Origin: Hirudinaria manillensis
Lineage: Eukaryota; Annelida; Clitellata; Hirudinida; Hirudinidae
NCBI GenBank assembly: GCA_034509925.1
Contig: CM067530.1
Location: 2,209,001-2,273,000 of the forward strand
Reading direction: 5' to 3'
Length of the DNA: 64,000 nt
Positions 61,501 to 64,000 of this stretch are shown here, piece by piece. The notes under the pieces are model-generated. The model was not told the origin of the DNA. It worked only from the letters and a program-made list of their open reading frames with translations, and searched no databases. The position numbers were made by a program, and so were the translations under genes. Each line of letters starts with the position of its first letter. Position 1 is the first letter of the stretch.

Positions 61501-61798
61501 CCCCAGTATTTCCATGTGTAGAGACCCCTTTGACTTTGGAAGCATCAACTGGGAGATGCCTCATGACTTGGTCGCATTTAGCAGCATTCTTAGAGATATT
61601 CGCGCTGCTATTACTTACATTTATATTCCTCAATGTTCCAGTATTTTTTGATGTTCCATATTTCAAGTTGTTACCGGGGGTGTGATCATTACCATTGGGA
61701 AGTTGCGATATACCCCTTCCGTTGCCGATAACTGGTTCTTCCCGGACGGCTGATCCTCTACCTCTTCCACCTCTAAGGTATACAGGTCTTTTTTCCAT
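55218..61798 (-). CDS. NFXL1: NFX1-type zinc finger protein NFXL1, 16 exons
   Basis: 941 aa (human about 911). Exons: 61798-61321, 61160-61057, 60898-60768, 60581-60403, 60149-59988, 59790-59690, 59565-59451, 59057-58942, 58638-58507, 58236-58146, 57918-57798, 57551-57275, 56959-56822, 56533-56285, 56017-55820, 55451-55218. All are GT-AG, phases agree and the frame is intact. The N-terminus is Arg/Gly-rich then acidic. The RING/PHD-like finger runs about 182-241 (CLIC...NCSGC...FHIQC...CPKC), with its ligands split over three exons. About a dozen NFX1-type Cys-rich repeats follow (for example [21 protein letters not shown] and [16 protein letters not shown]). The C-terminus has a Lys/Glu-rich coiled coil and a TM helix ([19 protein letters not shown]), a known NFXL1 feature that separates it from NFX1. 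The C-terminal tail faces the membrane; the exact cellular role is poorly defined in any animal. Confidence 0.95.
58438..58503. repeat. (CAT)n microsatellite
   Basis: About 17 perfect CAT units after a CATCGTCGT lead-in, directly intronic to the donor of NFXL1 exon 9 (exon end 58507; the donor GT is at 58505-58506). It produces a spurious poly-His/poly-Met frame. Confidence 0.95.
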
Positions 61799-62288
61799 CT
61801 AATAATGTGTAACGTATGAATTTGGAAATGCGAACAAGTTTCGCACACAATATGAACTGCTGTTAATTAAAGTTGTTTACATATCCCAGTAAGAAATACC
61901 TGCAATGAATGTTGTGACACTCTAAAACAACCTGAACATTTGTTTATTCAACACATCACGAGCCAACCGACATTTATAAAAGTGAACTTACACATGCGTT
62001 ATAAAAATGTTAATTATTATTTATCTTGAATCCATAAATAGGTTTTATAGTTTTAAAAATATTTTAATTTTGCTTATTGTTTGTTATCCATTATGAATTA
62101 ATCAACATAATTCAGGTAACAATATTTATAGCATATTTCATAAGTTTTTTTTATATATTGTCTCTAAATATGTTTTTAAATTTTAAGACAAAACATGGAA
62201 CGCTGAATTAAAACACCTTTAAAAAGTAAAAAAACGAAAGGGAATGTTAATAGGAAACAATGTACAAGTAGCCAATTTATTCAGCCAT
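61799..62288. other. NFXL1 upstream region
   Basis: AT-rich, no gene. Expected to hold the NFXL1 promoter and the 3' end of the minus-strand ORF to its right. No TATA box or other element is convincing. Confidence 0.4.
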
Positions 62289-62642
62289 TCATATGTTTGC
62301 ATGAAAGCTGCGCATTAGTTCATCCAAATTCAAGAATGGTTTGATCTTGCCACTCGACTTCAGATCACTTGTGGCCGAGTTTCTGGGGAATTTTGCTTTA
62401 GCCGACGACTTATGGAGCATCTGATAGATTTTGAAATTATTTTGATTTTCAAATAACGGATTATTAATATAATAATCAGAATGTTTTATTATTTTTTTAG
62501 CGAGTAGAGATAATCGAGAAATTGATGGCGTTGATTTACTACTGTAAACAATTTTGATGACCTGTGGGCCGCACTCCGTCTTTTTTGGCTTGGTTGGTTT
62601 CGTGTACGATTTAGGAGCGACAGTCGTGAGAAGAGTCATCAA
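62289..62642 (-). CDS. Hypothetical small basic protein
   Basis: 117-codon uninterrupted frame, ATG at 62642-62640, stop at 62289-62291. The product is Lys/Ser-rich (KSYTKPTKPKKTECGPQVIK near the start, then LFENQNNFKIYQMLHKSSAK) and ends LDELMRSFHANI. No signal peptide, TM segment or known motif. It sits about 200 nt from the divergently transcribed gene at 62847, so the two could share a promoter. Could be the 3' exon of a longer gene or a chance ORF. Confidence 0.4.
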   Translation of the reverse strand: MMTLLTTVAPKSYTKPTKPKKTECGPQVIKIVYSSKSTPSISRLSLLAKKIIKHSDYYINNPLFENQNNFKIYQMLHKSSAKAKFPRNSATSDLKSSGKIKPFLNLDELMRSFHANI

Positions 62643-62846
62643 GCAAAATCTTAAAAAATTTGCCGTGCGTTTTTGGATTTACCAAAGGTCGTCAATGCTG
62701 TATGATGAAATAAGATGATGACGAATTTAACGGTTATGACAAGTATTGACGTTCGTTTTTAAATCGATCGGCAAGGTTATTCAAATAGGAGAAGTAGTGT
62801 ACTAAGATTTCTGAAACGTTGTTGCAAGTTTCTACCTTTAACAAAC

Positions 62847-64000
62847 ATGCTGACAAGTTCAGATGCTAAGTTTCGATGCCTGTGGCACATGTTTACTTGG
62901 TCCATTATGCTCACTCTGGTATCTCAGTTTTATGTCTTAACCGATCACATTGCATTCTACATCTTTGGCAGTCTGTGTATTGTGGTGCTCCCATTTGTAA
63001 CTTCAGTTTATAGCACAACTGGTGGCCAAAGAGGTTCAAGCTTATTGAGGTTACAATTATTTCTAGTTTAATTGCATTAACAAAATTTCCTTAGCATTAA
63101 ATACCATTTTGAAATTAAACTTTATTATTATTTTGCTCAAATAAGTCTTTTAGCTTTTTCGATCCTTTGGAATGTTTCTAATGCATAATTCATCTGCTTA
63201 AATACTTTAAATGCTTGAGAGAGCAATTACATGTTAATTTGTTGATTATTTGGTGAAAGCTACAAATCTAATTTGTAACAATGTTATTTAAATAAATAAT
63301 CACATGTTACAAAAAAATTTTTCAGAGTTGCCTATGTCTTGTGTGATCCAGTATTGGCATGCATGTCAGTTGTGCCTGTTCTGCTTCTCAACAGGTTGAC
63401 ACCCCTCATTCATGAAATGGAATGTCTTGGAGTGGACATCAAATCTTGGAATGAGACCCTCTTGTGTCTTGGAAACAATTCCATGTCAAACCTGGAAGCT
63501 TTAATATCTCGGGGGAACTTACCATTTTCAAGGAAGGCATGGATGTGGCTGGAAAAGGTCAGTTAATGGTGATGTGAATGAATTAACTTGGTTTAGTAGA
63601 AACTATCTGAATGAAGTCTAATATTTAATAATTTATTGCATTGATGTAGTAAAAGATGATTTGAAAAGATGATGGATCAAAAATGACTTGAATTTTATGA
63701 ATATTATTATCTATTACTAATTTGTGTTTGGTCTTGAATAGATTTTTATTGCAAAAGTTTATTTTAATTTTTATGATTAGAGAAATGTGGCTAATCCATT
63801 TTGTCAACAATACCCATTCTCTTATTATTGTCAACAAGATAATTAAAGCATTAACTTAAATTCAAGGATCAATTTTCCAGCTAAATCTTGGTTTACATTT
63901 ATTAGTTATGTTAATGGATGGATAATGGGCAGAGGACCCTGTGCAGATTTAGAGTTTGTGCTTCCATATGATCAAGTTTTAAACATATAATCTCCTGGAA
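62847..64000 (+). CDS. Unknown multi-pass membrane protein, 5' part only
   Basis: Two exons are seen: 62847-63049 and 63326-63557, joined in phase 2 (...GGQRGSSLLR/VAYVLCDP...), with a donor GTCAGT at 63558. The gene continues beyond 63557, but no third exon could be fixed before the window ends. The 145 residues visible contain three hydrophobic segments (WSIMLTLVSQFYVL; FYIFGSLCIVVLPFVTSVY; VLACMSVVPVLLLNRL) followed by a luminal or cytosolic stretch with two N-glycosylation sequons (NET, NNS). The family was not recognised. Confidence 0.7.

Overview
This is a eukaryotic (metazoan) genomic window: AT-rich, full of trinucleotide microsatellites, with genes split by short canonical GT-AG introns. 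The gene set (ABCG transporters, heparanase, di-N-acetylchitobiase, TMEM198-like, NFXL1, GFER/ALR, PHYHIP C-terminal-domain proteins) is animal. Gene density is high, about one gene per 4-5 kb, which suggests a compact invertebrate genome. I could not determine the phylum. Gene models were built by eye from splice-site phase agreement and remembered family consensus, with no database search. For ABCG-B, TMEM198-like, heparanase, chitobiase, the SEA protein, GFER and NFXL1 the proposed exons sum to intact reading frames.

Layout. 1-15 kb (minus strand): a partial white-subfamily ABCG transporter (A), a tandemly repeated block of about 1 kb holding a dead ABCG exon relic, an intronless RING-H2 gene, and a complete 22-exon ABCG transporter (B). 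15-22 kb: a microsatellite-rich gap with one GC-rich island, then a TMEM198-like gene. 24-36 kb (minus): a 10-exon heparanase that lacks the vertebrate linker region, then a 7-exon lysosomal chitobiase. 37-41 kb (plus): a type II membrane protein with a SEA domain and a Thr-rich tail. 42-51 kb (plus): five tandem PHYHIP C-terminal-domain genes. 52-62 kb (minus): GFER/ALR (3 exons) and NFXL1 (16 exons), then a small unknown ORF. 62.8-64 kb (plus): the start of an unknown multi-pass membrane protein.

The most unusual items are the standalone PHYHIP-C tandem array (tiny first exons, one copy with a predicted prenylation box), the linker-less heparanase, and the SEA/mucin type II protein with an intact-looking autoproteolysis motif. 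Heparanase and chitobiase are both glycan-degrading lysosomal or secreted enzymes and lie next to each other; nothing in the sequence shows that they are co-regulated.
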